Notes: generated from the letters alone by a model not told the origin. A stretch of 64,000 nt of DNA from Nocardioidaceae bacterium UBA4001 (GCA_002384855.1 DGBP01000003.1:116152-180151), one strand, 5' to 3'; shown: positions 23,369-31,969, counted from the first letter of the stretch. Made by a program: numbers and translations.

Positions 23369-24957
23369 GACGCGCCGCCTTCGAGCAGGTTCCTCGGGCC
23401 GTCGGCGGGTGTCCCGGTAGAGGTGGACAGCCGCGTCCGGGCCAACGGACCCCATGCCTGCACCGCACAGAAGGGCGCGCACTGGTGTGCTCCGGAGGAC
23501 TCGTTCACCGTCGCGACGTGCACGCAGCACTGGGTGAGCCGCTCCTCGATCATCGTGGACACGTCCATGAACGGCTTGACCGTCACCCGCACCACCCGCT
23601 CCCCGAGCATCCGCCGCAGCCGCTGCCGCTGGCCGGGCAGGGACGAGGCCGCGAGTGTCGTGAGCGTCCCGATGCCGAGGTCGCAGTTCTCGCAGATGTC
23701 CTTCCAGATGTTGCCGATCGACGGATGCGACAGTGACGACTGCTCGCTGAGCAGGTCGAGCAACGAGTCCTTCACGACCTTCTTCATGGTGGCCGGGATG
23801 GCGTCGTCGGCGATCCGGTTCGCCAGGGTGTCGGGCTCGAGGTCGAGCCACTGCTTGAGCTTCTCGTGGCCCACCAGCGACGTCAGTGACCGCCAGCTGC
23901 CCGTGTCGTCACGCATCAGGTAGCCGACCGAGCAGCAGTGCGGGTGCGAGCACGGCAGAGCGGTCAGGTCACGCCAGGTGACCAGCCCGGCTGTCTGCTC
24001 CTCGAGCCGTGCCAGCACCCCGGTGTGCGTGAGCCGGTCCTGCGGGTCGATGCCGTGGGAGCGTCCTGACCCGAAGACCGGCTGCACGGTGACCCCGCCG
24101 ACGTACGGCGTGTCCAGGGCCCGCTTGAGCACGAAGCCGATCTCGTCGTCGTTCACACCCAGCGTGGCGGTCATGGTCAGCGTCGTGAAGACACCTGCCC
24201 CCGACAGCCTCTCGATCGCCCGCTCCTTGAACCGCCGGATGTCCGCGCCGCGGTGGTAGGTCACGGCGTCGCCGCTCTCGCCGTCGTACTGCAGGTAGAC
24301 CTCGACTCTCTCCCGGTGCCTCCGGAGCAGTGCGAGCAGCTCGTCGTCCTGGGCGATGCGCAGGCCGTTGGTGTTGACCAGGATCCGCACGACCGGACGC
24401 GCGGTGACCTCGTCGAGGAGCTCGGCGAGCCGTGGGTAGAGCGTCGGCTCACCGCCGGAGAGCATGAGTACGTCGATGCGGCCGTTCTCGTGGGCCAGGC
24501 GCGCGTCGACCGACGCCAGCACCGACTCGAGCGGCGCGACCGACGACCTGGCCGGCGCCGACTCGGCGAAGCAGGTGGGACACCGCAGGTTGCAGTGGTC
24601 GGTGATGTCCTCGAGCAGGATGCAGGTGTGCTGGGTCTGCATCTCGGGCAGGCCGTCCTCGTAGGCAGAGGGCACCGGCTTGAAGTTGCCCGTGACGTCG
24701 GGCTCGTGGACCTTCGTCGGGGCGGTCCACTGCTCGAGGTAGGACAGGATCTCGGCCGACTCGTCGTACAACGTGCGCACCAGGCCGTGGTCGGGGCAGC
24801 CACGCTCGAGCCAGACCCGGTCGTCGCGCACGGCCAACCACCCGGAGAGGCGCCGGACCTCGGCGAGGGGACGGTCCGGCTCCTCCTGGTGACAGAGCGG
24901 GCAGAACGCGTTGACGTACCGGTGCACCCGGTAGTCCCGCAGCGGCATTCCCGACAT
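23365..24957 (-). CDS. Radical SAM protein, COG1964/MJ0619-type (tetraether lipid synthase-like)
   Basis: 530-residue radical SAM enzyme. An N-terminal rubredoxin-like site has Cys19, Cys22, Cys54 and His57. The radical SAM cluster is HCNLRCPTC (Cys122, Cys126, Cys129), with LMLSGGEP for SAM binding. The C-terminal half holds CSHPHCC (336-342), ICENC (422-425), QCC (477-478) and CAPFC (493-497), positions expected for auxiliary clusters. The string PFMD..T...ERL..CC.H....C.PFC recalls the Tes/MJ0619 family, whose archaeal member couples lipid chains through C-C bonds. The neighbours are an Lgt paralogue and small membrane proteins. A lipid substrate is a reasonable inference, not shown; I cannot tell whether it couples chains or modifies a single one. 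Confidence 0.82.
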   Translation of the reverse strand: MSGMPLRDYRVHRYVNAFCPLCHQEEPDRPLAEVRRLSGWLAVRDDRVWLERGCPDHGLVRTLYDESAEILSYLEQWTAPTKVHEPDVTGNFKPVPSAYEDGLPEMQTQHTCILLEDITDHCNLRCPTCFAESAPARSSVAPLESVLASVDARLAHENGRIDVLMLSGGEPTLYPRLAELLDEVTARPVVRILVNTNGLRIAQDDELLALLRRHRERVEVYLQYDGESGDAVTYHRGADIRRFKERAIERLSGAGVFTTLTMTATLGVNDDEIGFVLKRALDTPYVGGVTVQPVFGSGRSHGIDPQDRLTHTGVLARLEEQTAGLVTWRDLTALPCSHPHCCSVGYLMRDDTGSWRSLTSLVGHEKLKQWLDLEPDTLANRIADDAIPATMKKVVKDSLLDLLSEQSSLSHPSIGNIWKDICENCDLGIGTLTTLAASSLPGQRQRLRRMLGERVVRVTVKPFMDVSTMIEERLTQCCVHVATVNESSGAHQCAPFCAVQAWGPLARTRLSTSTGTPADGPRNLLEGGAS

Positions 24958-24984
24958 GTTGTCCTCCGTCTCGGTCTAGGGGAC

Positions 24985-25236
24985 CTACCAGTACGTTGCG
25001 AAGCAGACACCGGCGCCCACGACGAGCGCGACGGCGAGACCCACCAGGAGGCCCTTGCCCCACGGGTTACGTCCCTCGTCGACGAAGGCGAGACCGAACA
25101 CGGCGACCAGCACCAGGGCCGGCGACCACGCGAGCCAGGCCCAGCCATCTCCCAGCGCGGCGGACGCCGCCGGACCTGCGACGCTGACCACGAACCCGAT
25201 GATGGCTCCGAGGACCAGCGTCATCCCTCTCGTCAT
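24985..25236 (-). CDS. Small membrane protein between the Lgt-like and radical SAM genes
   Basis: An 83-residue protein with three hydrophobic segments (about 6-26, 34-52, 61-81) separated by a short charged loop (DEGRNPWGKG). ATG at 25236 overlaps the stop of the Lgt-like gene by 4 bases, and its own stop is 27 bases before the radical SAM start. The last helix resembles that of the 106-residue protein at the other end of the operon. The family is not recognised; a membrane partner in the same pathway is likely. Confidence 0.75.
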   Translation of the reverse strand: MTRGMTLVLGAIIGFVVSVAGPAASAALGDGWAWLAWSPALVLVAVFGLAFVDEGRNPWGKGLLVGLAVALVVGAGVCFATYW

Positions 25237-25997
25237 GACACCACCTCCACCGTGTTCAGCCGGTAGACCCCCTTGCGTGCCTGCCAGGCCACGCGGGCGA
25301 GGAGCATCGGGACGGTGGCGAGCAGGAAGAGCTGGGGCCGGGTGAGCCCCTCCCACACCACCTCGTTGCCGCGGACGAACTCGACGAGGAACCGGAAGAC
25401 GCCGTAGCCGGCGAGGTAGAGAGTGAGGGTCTCGCCCGGCGCGGTCAGCCGGTGGCGCAGGTAGAACCAGAGCACCGCGAACGCCGCGGCATGGAAGGCG
25501 ATCTCGTAGACGAACGACGGGTGCAGCGCCGCGCCGGCGTCGGCCCCGAGCCTGGCGGCAGCCGCACGGTCCAGGGAGATGCCGTACGACGACCCGGTCG
25601 GCGTCCCGGGAAGCTCGGTGAGCAGGCAGCCGACCCGTCCCACCGCCATCCCGAGCGCCACCGCAGGTGCGAAGAGGTCGCCGGTCCGCAGGCGGTAGCC
25701 CACCCACCTCTTCGCGACGTGCACCCCGAGCCAGGCGCCGACGAGTCCACCGAGGATGCTGCGGTTGCCGTAGACCCAGTGTTCGACGAACGACGCGTTC
25801 TGCCGGAGGTCGAGATGCTGCATCCAGGTCCCGAGCCGCATGAAGATCGCCCCGCCCAGCAGGGCGCCGATGACGACGTACACGATCCGCTCGTCGGTCT
25901 GACCGCGGCGCCGCGCCTCGACGACGAAGACGGCCAGGGCAGCGAGCACACCCAGGCCGACGAACAGCGCATGCGTGGGGACCGGTATGCCCCACAA
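25233..25997 (-). CDS. Divergent Lgt-family membrane protein (prolipoprotein diacylglyceryl transferase paralogue)
   Basis: Multi-span membrane protein of 254 residues that aligns by eye with Lgt. It has the hydrophobic N-terminus after IPVPTHALFVGLGVL, GGLVGAWLG in the place of FHGGLLGA, AVGRVGCLLTELPGTPTG in the place of the GRIGNFINGE signature, and GVFRFLVEFVRG matching the R-F-x-x-E-x-x-R segment. The histidine before the GGL motif and the asparagine of the signature are replaced, so it probably is not the housekeeping enzyme. The start is TTG at 25997. It heads the operon with the Tes-like radical SAM gene. It may bind phosphatidylglycerol or another lipid for that enzyme; this is inferred. 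Confidence 0.8.
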   Translation of the reverse strand: MWGIPVPTHALFVGLGVLAALAVFVVEARRRGQTDERIVYVVIGALLGGAIFMRLGTWMQHLDLRQNASFVEHWVYGNRSILGGLVGAWLGVHVAKRWVGYRLRTGDLFAPAVALGMAVGRVGCLLTELPGTPTGSSYGISLDRAAAARLGADAGAALHPSFVYEIAFHAAAFAVLWFYLRHRLTAPGETLTLYLAGYGVFRFLVEFVRGNEVVWEGLTRPQLFLLATVPMLLARVAWQARKGVYRLNTVEVVS

Positions 25998-26100
25998 CGT
26001 GCCGAGCGCCGGCTACATGCACCGAGCATGGCACCAGGCCGGACGGTGTGGGAATGCGCTCGGGTACTCAGGTGCCCCGGACGAGCGGCGGTGTCGCCCG

Positions 26101-26676
26101 TCAGGACGTCTCGACGACCCAGAGGTCCGGCATCCGCAGTCGTGCCCACGCCCCGAGGTCAGGTGCGCTGCCGGTCAGCTCGGCGACGAGGAGCGTCCAT
26201 GCCGTCCCGTGGCCGGTCAGCACGATCTCCTCGTCAGGGTGGTCGAGGAGGATCCGTCGTACGACGGGCACCAGCCTGTCCCGGGTCGACGCGAGCGGTT
26301 CCCAGCCCTCGAGGGCCGGCCGGTCCGGGACCTCGAATGCGCGGCGCACCACGGCCCGGAACTCCTGGGGATCGTCGAACCACACGGTCGAGTGGCGCTC
26401 GTGCTCCCGCAGCTCGGGGACGACGCCGACCTCCCTGTCCGTGAGCATGCCGGCCGTGTCGAGCGCTTTCGGCTCGGGCGAGGAGAACCACAGCGCGTCG
26501 TCGGGGAGAAGTCCCGAGTGCCGCAGCTCGGCGATCGCGACGTGAGCACCCGTGGCCAGGCGCCACTCATGGGGCGGCCTGCTCCGGTCGGTCTCCGACA
26601 GTCCGTGCCGCACGAGGTGGATTCTTCGTGACGAGTTAGCAGGCGTCTCCCGTGGCGTCCGCCCCGCGTACGTCAC
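26101..26676 (-). CDS. Histidine phosphatase family protein (phosphoglycerate mutase-like)
   Basis: Phosphohydrolase of the branch 1 histidine phosphatase fold, 191 residues. The phospho-accepting histidine is in IHLVRHGLSETD (His24), and the second catalytic His is in VLTGHGTAW. SSPEPKALDTA occupies the position of the usual SSxxxRAxxTA, with Lys for Arg. The open frame extends far upstream, but GTG at 26676 overlaps the cdsA stop as GTGA, which fixes the start. The substrate is unknown; such proteins range from phosphoglycerate mutase to nucleotide or sugar phosphatases. Confidence 0.85.
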   Translation of the reverse strand: MTYAGRTPRETPANSSRRIHLVRHGLSETDRSRPPHEWRLATGAHVAIAELRHSGLLPDDALWFSSPEPKALDTAGMLTDREVGVVPELREHERHSTVWFDDPQEFRAVVRRAFEVPDRPALEGWEPLASTRDRLVPVVRRILLDHPDEEIVLTGHGTAWTLLVAELTGSAPDLGAWARLRMPDLWVVETS

Positions 26677-27524
26677 GAGACCGGGACGAGGTAGTACAGC
26701 AGCAGCCAGGTCGGGGCGACCGTGGCGAGGAGGGAGTCCAGCCGGTCCATGAGGCCGCCGTGGCCGGGGATGATCGCCGACATGTCCTTGATCCCCAAGT
26801 CGCGCTTGATCACCGACTCCGAGAGGTCGCCCAGCGTGGCCATGACCACCGCGACCAGGCCCAGGAGCACGCCCACCCACCAGTCGCCGTCGAGGAGGTA
26901 CACGACGCTCGCCCAGCCGGCGGCGACGCAGAAGACCGCCGAGCCGGCGAAGCCCTCCCAGGACTTCTTCGGCGAGATGACCGGTGCCATCGGGTGCCGC
27001 CCGGCGAGCACCCCGACGGCGTATCCCCCGATGTCGGAGGCGATCGTGACCAGGATGAACGTGAGGACGCGCAAGGGGCCGTCGTCCGGCTTGAGCAGCA
27101 GGGTGACGAAGCCCGCGAGGAACGGCACGTACACCGCGACGAACACGCCGGCCGTCGCGTCGCGGACGAACCCGTCGACACCCGCACGCAGGCGCCACAG
27201 CATCGTGCCGAGCGCAGTCACGGCCAGAGCGGCGGCCAGGGCGGGGGCGCCGCCGAGGTAGCCACCGACCAACATCACCAGAGCGCCGACGACCAGCGGT
27301 GGGAGCGGCATGGCGATCCCCCGGGTGGCCAGCGCCTGCTTGAACTCCCAGACGCCGAGCAGGATTGCCGCGGCCACCAGACCGACGAACGCCGGCTTCC
27401 AGAAGGCCAGGGACCCGGCGATGAGGGCGAGCAGTACGACGGCGGAGGCGACCGCCGCTGGAAGGTTGCGTCCGGCGCGACCGGTCGGGGCCGGGGCGCC
27501 CGACGGTGTCTCGGACGTGGTCAT
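26673..27524 (-). CDS. cdsA: Phosphatidate cytidylyltransferase CdsA
   Basis: Makes CDP-diacylglycerol from phosphatidate and CTP at the membrane, the branch point to all phospholipids. The 283 residues have an N-terminal soluble tail, about eight membrane helices, the motif ISPKKSWEGFAGS and the family signature SVIKRDLGIKD followed by PGHGGLMDRLDS. ATG at 27524 lies 15 bases after frr. The frr-cdsA order is universal in this group. A phosphatase gene overlaps its 3' end by 4 bases. Confidence 0.97.
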   Translation of the reverse strand: MTTSETPSGAPAPTGRAGRNLPAAVASAVVLLALIAGSLAFWKPAFVGLVAAAILLGVWEFKQALATRGIAMPLPPLVVGALVMLVGGYLGGAPALAAALAVTALGTMLWRLRAGVDGFVRDATAGVFVAVYVPFLAGFVTLLLKPDDGPLRVLTFILVTIASDIGGYAVGVLAGRHPMAPVISPKKSWEGFAGSAVFCVAAGWASVVYLLDGDWWVGVLLGLVAVVMATLGDLSESVIKRDLGIKDMSAIIPGHGGLMDRLDSLLATVAPTWLLLYYLVPVS

Positions 27525-27539
27525 GGAGGACGTGGCTGC

Positions 27540-28097
27540 TCAGACCTCGAGCAGCTCGGCCTCCTTGTGCTTGAGGAGCTCGTCGACCTTGTCGGTGTGG
27601 TTCTTGGTCATCCCGTCGAGCTTCTTCTCCGCGCCGGTGACGTCGTCCTTGCCGACCTCGCCGTCCTTCTCCATCTTGTCGAGGGCCTGCTTGGCGTGCC
27701 GGCGGATGTTGCGGATGGCGACCTTGCCGTCCTCGGCCTTGCCCTTGGCGAGCTTGATGTACTCCTTGCGGCGCTCCTCGGTGAGCTCGGGGAGCACGAT
27801 GCGCAAGGTCTTGCCGTCGTTGGCTGGGTTCACGCCGAGGTCGGAGTCACGGATCGCCCGCTCGATCGCGGCCACCGCACCCATGTCGTACGGCGCCACG
27901 ATCACGACGCGGGCCTCGGGCACGGTGAACGACGCGAGCTGCTGCAGCGGCGTCGGGGTGCCGTAGTAGTCGGCGGTGATCTTCGAGAACATCGACGGGT
28001 GCGCGCGGCCGGTCCGGATCGCCGCGAACTCCTCCCGGGTGACCTCGACGGCCTTGTCCATCTTCTGGTCGGCCTCGTTGAGGGTCTCGTTGATCAC
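27540..28097 (-). CDS. frr: Ribosome recycling factor
   Basis: Splits post-termination ribosomes together with EF-G. The protein is 185 residues, the standard RRF length, with the helical-bundle start MINETLNEADQKMDKAVEVT and the typical RTGRAHPSMFSKI and GVNPANDGKTLRI segments. GTG at 28097 follows AAGGAG at 7 bases. It lies 95 bases after pyrH, in the classical tsf-pyrH-frr-cdsA order. Confidence 0.98.
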   Translation of the reverse strand: MINETLNEADQKMDKAVEVTREEFAAIRTGRAHPSMFSKITADYYGTPTPLQQLASFTVPEARVVIVAPYDMGAVAAIERAIRDSDLGVNPANDGKTLRIVLPELTEERRKEYIKLAKGKAEDGKVAIRNIRRHAKQALDKMEKDGEVGKDDVTGAEKKLDGMTKNHTDKVDELLKHKEAELLEV

Positions 28098-28192
28098 GGC
28101 TGCTCCTTGGTGCTCGTCGGTGTCACGTCGGGCGGACCCGGGACGCCGGTCGGGCGTGGCAGGCCCGGCGTGCAAGGTCCCGGAGGGGTGGT

Positions 28193-28909
28193 TCAGACGG
28201 TCCGGGAGACCGTCGTACCGATCTTCTCACCTGCGACGACGCGGGCGATGTTGCCCTCCTCGGACAGGTTGAACACGATCATGCTGATGTCGTTGTCGCG
28301 GGCAAGGCTCACCGAGGTGGCGTCGGCGACCTTGAGGCCGCGACTCAGGAACTCGTCGTAGGTGAGGCTGTCGAACTTCACCGCGTCGGGGTTGACCTTG
28401 GGGTCGGAGTCGTAGACGCCGTCGACCCCCTGCTTGCCCATGAGGATGACCTCGGCGCCGATCTCGAGCGCCCGCTGAGCGGCGACGGTGTCGGTGGAGA
28501 AGTACGGCATGCCCGCACCCGCGCCGAAGATCACGACGCGGCCCTTGTCGAGGTGGCGCATGGCGCGCCGCGGGATGTAGGGCTCGGCGACCTGGCCCAT
28601 GGTGATGGCGGTCTGCACCCGGGTCTCGACGCCCTGCTTCTCGAGGAAGTCCTGGAGGGCAAGGCAGTTCATGACGGTGCCGAGCATGCCCATGTAGTCG
28701 GCGCGGGCGCGGTCCATGCCACGCTGCTGAAGCTGGGCGCCGCGGAAGAAGTTGCCGCCGCCGGTCACGATGGCGACCTGGACGCCGGCGCGCACCACCT
28801 CGGCGATCTCCCGGGCGATCGCGTTCACCACGTCGGGGTCGACCCCGACGGTGCCGCCGCCGAACACCTCACCGGAGAGCTTGAGCAGAACTCGGTTGTA
28901 CGCCGTCAC
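28193..28909 (-). CDS. pyrH: UMP kinase PyrH
   Basis: Phosphorylates UMP to UDP in pyrimidine synthesis; a hexameric amino acid kinase-fold enzyme. The 238 residues have RVLLKLSGEVFGG, the phosphate loop TGGGNFFRG, and the C-terminal DNDISMIVFNL. GTG at 28909 is preceded by GAGGGG at good spacing and is preferred over the longer open frame. It is probably cotranscribed with tsf, 116 bases upstream, and frr. Confidence 0.98.
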   Translation of the reverse strand: MTAYNRVLLKLSGEVFGGGTVGVDPDVVNAIAREIAEVVRAGVQVAIVTGGGNFFRGAQLQQRGMDRARADYMGMLGTVMNCLALQDFLEKQGVETRVQTAITMGQVAEPYIPRRAMRHLDKGRVVIFGAGAGMPYFSTDTVAAQRALEIGAEVILMGKQGVDGVYDSDPKVNPDAVKFDSLTYDEFLSRGLKVADATSVSLARDNDISMIVFNLSEEGNIARVVAGEKIGTTVSRTV

Positions 28910-29025
28910 AGTCGTCCCCTCGTGCTGGGTGCGGACAGACGAGGAGGCCGGTCCGGCGGCTGCTGCGCTGAGCTCCACGGACCGGCCTCCTACGTCGGGA
29001 TCGTCTTCGGGTGAACCCTAGTTGA

Positions 29026-29841
29026 TCAGGCCCCGACCTCGAAGCGCGCGAAGCGCTTCACGGTGATGCCGGCCTCGTCGAGGACGGCCTTGACGCTCTT
29101 CTTGCTCTCCTGCACCGACGGCTGGTCGAGCAGGGCGACCTCCTTGAAGAAGCCGTTGAGGCGGCCCTCGGTGATCTTGGCGATGGCCTGCTCGGGCTTG
29201 CCCTCCTCGCGCGCGGTGGCCTCGGCGATCTCGCGCTCCTTGGCCACGACGTCCGCGGGCACCTCGTCGCGGGAGACGTACTGTGGGCGCATCGCGGCGA
29301 TCTGCATCGCGACGCCGCGGGCAGCCTCTTCGTTGTCGCCGGTGTACTCGACCATGACACCCACGGCCGGCGGGAGGTCCGAGGCGCGGCGGTGCATGTA
29401 GGTGGCGACCGGGCCCTCGAACGCGGCGACGCGGCCGAGCTCGATCTTCTCGCCGATCCGCACGGCCAGGGCCCCGACGACCTCGCCCACGGTGGAGTCG
29501 CCCATCGGGACGGCCTTGAGGGCCTCGGTGTCGGCGGCCTTCGACGCGTCGGCGACCTCGGCGATCTGCTGGGCGGTCGCGATGAAGTCGTCGTTCTTGG
29601 CGACGAAGTCGGTCTCGGAGTTGAGCTCGACGAGCGCCGTGCCCGCGGTCGCGACGAGGCCCGCGGTGGCGGTGCGCTCCGCGCCGCGCTTGGCAGCCTT
29701 CTGCCCGCCCTTGATCCTCAGGATCTCGACGGCCTTGTCGAAGTCGCCGTCGGCCTCCTCGAGGGCCTTCTTGCTGTCCATCATGCCCGCGCTGGTCAGG
29801 TCGCGGAGCCGCTTGACGTCTGCAGCGGAAATGTTCGCCAT
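29026..29841 (-). CDS. tsf: Elongation factor Ts
   Basis: Guanine nucleotide exchange factor for EF-Tu. The 271 residues start ISAADVKRLRDLTSAGMMD with the UBA-like N-domain, then the core ELNSETDFVAKND, the standard EF-Ts signatures. The frame is open upstream, but ATG at 29841 is the proper start (MANISAADVK). A C-terminal extension beyond the short corynebacterial type is absent. It follows rpsB by 124 bases in the universal rpsB-tsf order. Confidence 0.98.
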   Translation of the reverse strand: MANISAADVKRLRDLTSAGMMDSKKALEEADGDFDKAVEILRIKGGQKAAKRGAERTATAGLVATAGTALVELNSETDFVAKNDDFIATAQQIAEVADASKAADTEALKAVPMGDSTVGEVVGALAVRIGEKIELGRVAAFEGPVATYMHRRASDLPPAVGVMVEYTGDNEEAARGVAMQIAAMRPQYVSRDEVPADVVAKEREIAEATAREEGKPEQAIAKITEGRLNGFFKEVALLDQPSVQESKKSVKAVLDEAGITVKRFARFEVGA

Positions 29842-29965
29842 GTCTCTCGTCCCTCGGTTCGTGGGGTGTTCTCGTGGAGGTGGGGCGCCCCGCTCGTGGG
29901 TCGCACGGCGCGGCGGCGCGAAGGTGGGTACGACGGCGCGGCGGCCGTCGTACCCACCGGAGGCG

Positions 29966-30925
29966 TCAGGCCTGCTCGCCCTCGGCGGCAGCCGGAGCCT
30001 CGGTGGCCTCAGCGGCCGGAGCCTCGGCGGCCTCGGCGGCAGCCGGAGCCTCGGTGGCCTCGGAGGAGGCGCCGGTGGCCTCGGCGGCCGGGGTGGACTC
30101 CGTGGCGGCGTCGCCGCCCGTGGCCTGGACGGCGGCCTTGTCGGCGTCGCCCTGGAGGAGCTCGCGCTCCCACTCGGGCAGCGGCTCCTCCGTGCCCAGC
30201 TCGGCACCGGTCGCAGCGTCACCGGACTTGGCGCCGGAGCGGGCCATGAGACCATCGGCCACCGCGTCGGCGACCACGCGGGTCAGCAGCGAGACAGCGC
30301 GGATCGCGTCGTCGTTGCCGGGGATCGGGAAGTCGACCTCGTCGGGGTCGCAGTTGGTGTCGAGGATGCCGATGATCGGGATCCTGAGCTTGCGAGCCTC
30401 CTCGACGGCGAGGTGCTCCTTCTTCGTGTCGACGATCCACACCGCGGACGGGGTGCGGGTCATGTCGCGGATGCCGCCCAGCGTCTTGTCGAGCTTGATC
30501 TGCTCACGCTTCATGTGCAGCAGCTCCTTCTTGGTGCGGCCGCTGCCCGCCACGTTGTCGAAGTCGACCTCGTCGAGCTCCTTGAGGCGGTTGATGCGCT
30601 GGTGCACGGTCTGGAAGTTGGTGAGCATGCCGCCGAGCCAACGCTGGTTGACGTAGGGCATCCCGACGCGGGTCGCCTGCTCGGCGATCGCCTCCTGCGC
30701 CTGCTTCTTGGTGCCCACGAACATGATCGTGCCGCCCTTGGCCACCGTGTCCTTGATGAACTGGTAGCTGCGGTCGATGTAGGACAGCGACTGCTGCAGG
30801 TCGATGATGTAGATGCCGTTGCGCTCGGTCATGATGAAGCGCTTCATCTTGGGGTTCCAGCGACGGGTCTGGTGCCCGAAGTGGACGCCGCTCTCGAGGA
30901 GCTGGCGCATGGTGACGACGGCCAT
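29966..30925 (-). CDS. rpsB: 30S ribosomal protein S2 with Ala/Pro/Glu-rich tail
   Basis: Small-subunit protein S2, 319 residues. The core (to about residue 255) has MRQLLESGVHFGHQTRRWNP, NQRWLGGMLTNF and IPGNDDAIRAVSLL. The last 60 residues are a low-complexity tail of Ala, Glu, Pro and Thr encoded by short DNA repeats (29970-30090), beyond the usual S2 end. ATG at 30925 follows GGAGG. The S16 protein of this genome carries a similar tail. The region upstream is long, and its promoter may lie near 31197. Confidence 0.98.
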   Translation of the reverse strand: MAVVTMRQLLESGVHFGHQTRRWNPKMKRFIMTERNGIYIIDLQQSLSYIDRSYQFIKDTVAKGGTIMFVGTKKQAQEAIAEQATRVGMPYVNQRWLGGMLTNFQTVHQRINRLKELDEVDFDNVAGSGRTKKELLHMKREQIKLDKTLGGIRDMTRTPSAVWIVDTKKEHLAVEEARKLRIPIIGILDTNCDPDEVDFPIPGNDDAIRAVSLLTRVVADAVADGLMARSGAKSGDAATGAELGTEEPLPEWERELLQGDADKAAVQATGGDAATESTPAAEATGASSEATEAPAAAEAAEAPAAEATEAPAAAEGEQA

Positions 30926-31381
30926 GCCGATCGTGCCTCCTGGTCTTGTGACCCCTCCCCACGGCGCACACGCAGCCCAAGGGCTGGTGCCACGACGCGC
31001 GGGCGGGTCGTTCCTCAGTTGTCGCAGGGCGGCGGGCGCCACTCTGCCCTGACGCCCGGCGCGCTCCCACCCCTACGACCTGGGCCGTGAGGGACTGACG
31101 GGAACGACGCCCGTGGGTGAGCCGACGAGCGGCTCGGTCACGGAGACGAGCGTGCGAAGTACAACCGGTGCGCGGACGCACAGGTTGCCACCGGCAAGTC
31201 TAGACGCTTGCCGCGGTCCCGGGCGAATCGAGGTGTCCGGCGCCCCGCCCTCCCGAGACGGGGTGGTCCGGCCCTGACAACCTCGGGCCAGGCTCCGTCC
31301 CCAACCGCACGAGGTCCCGGGTCTCCCCCAGGCAACGCCGTGCCCGTTGGTACGACGCTGTCGCCGGCCGATGCTCGACCC
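30926..31381. other. Intergenic region between rpsB and the M23 peptidase gene
   Basis: A 456-base divergent spacer with no convincing gene. It must hold the rpsB promoter. On the minus strand TAGACT (31197-31202) could be a -10 box, and it lies in the loop of a 7-bp inverted repeat CGGCAAG / CTTGCCG (31192-31213). Smaller hairpins such as GAGCCG / CGGCTC (31116-31132) suggest a structured rpsB leader, but none is strong enough to name. Confidence 0.4.
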
Positions 31382-31945
31382 ATGACCACCGCCGTCGTAC
31401 CGCTGCTGAGCCTGGTCCTCACCCTGGTCGTCCCGGGCCCGCCGTCCCCCGACCGGGGCGCCCAGGCGTCGTCCGACCGGTCCGCCCACGCCCTCCCGTC
31501 GCAGGGCCGGTCGGCGCCGTCACAGGCCCAGGCCGTGTGGCCGCTGCGTCCCACGCCGGCGGTGGTCTCCCGGTTCGACCCGCCGCAGTCGCGCTACGGC
31601 GCCGGACACCGAGGGGTCGACCTCGCCGGGCGTCCCGGCCAGGCGGTGCGGGCCGCCGTGGCCGGGCGGGTCAGCTTCGCCGGGTCGATCGCCGGACGTG
31701 GCGTGGTCGTGGTGAGCCACGGCGCCACCCGGACGACGTACGAGCCGGTGACCGCCGAGGTGATGGTGGGTGCACAGGTCGCGGCCGGCGAACGGATCGG
31801 CACCCTCCAGCGCGGCGGCTCGCACTGCCTGCCGGCCGCATGCCTGCACTGGGGGCTCCTCCAGGGCGAGACCTACCTCGACCCGCTCACCCTGGTGGGC
31901 GCCGGCCCTGTCCGGCTGCTGCCGTTCCTGGAAGGAGCCGGCTGA
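31382..31945 (+). CDS. Secreted M23-family (LytM) peptidase, cysteine variant
   Basis: Exported peptidoglycan hydrolase-like protein of 187 residues. A hydrophobic signal segment (VVPLLSLVLTLVV) is followed by a linker and the M23 domain from about residue 55. The first zinc motif is intact (GHRGVDLAG). The second, normally HxH, reads CLHWGLLQG, so the first histidine is Cys. As I recall the same CLHWG form is widespread in actinobacterial relatives, so it may be a stable variant, active or regulatory. Only + strand gene in this stretch; it sits 24 bases from the converging xerC, in the usual dprA-xerC-M23-rpsB neighbourhood. Confidence 0.88.
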   Translation: MTTAVVPLLSLVLTLVVPGPPSPDRGAQASSDRSAHALPSQGRSAPSQAQAVWPLRPTPAVVSRFDPPQSRYGAGHRGVDLAGRPGQAVRAAVAGRVSFAGSIAGRGVVVVSHGATRTTYEPVTAEVMVGAQVAAGERIGTLQRGGSHCLPAACLHWGLLQGETYLDPLTLVGAGPVRLLPFLEGAG

Positions 31946-31969
31946 ACCGCTCCTCGGCGACCACCCGGG

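Noticed and set aside
25233..25997. Housekeeping prolipoprotein diacylglyceryl transferase
   Set aside because: Key residues of the family are replaced and the operon context is a radical SAM system; the standard lgt is expected elsewhere.
30926..31489. Open frames in the rpsB-M23 spacer
   Set aside because: The products are Arg/Gly/Pro-rich without motifs, overlap on both strands and have no ribosome binding site.
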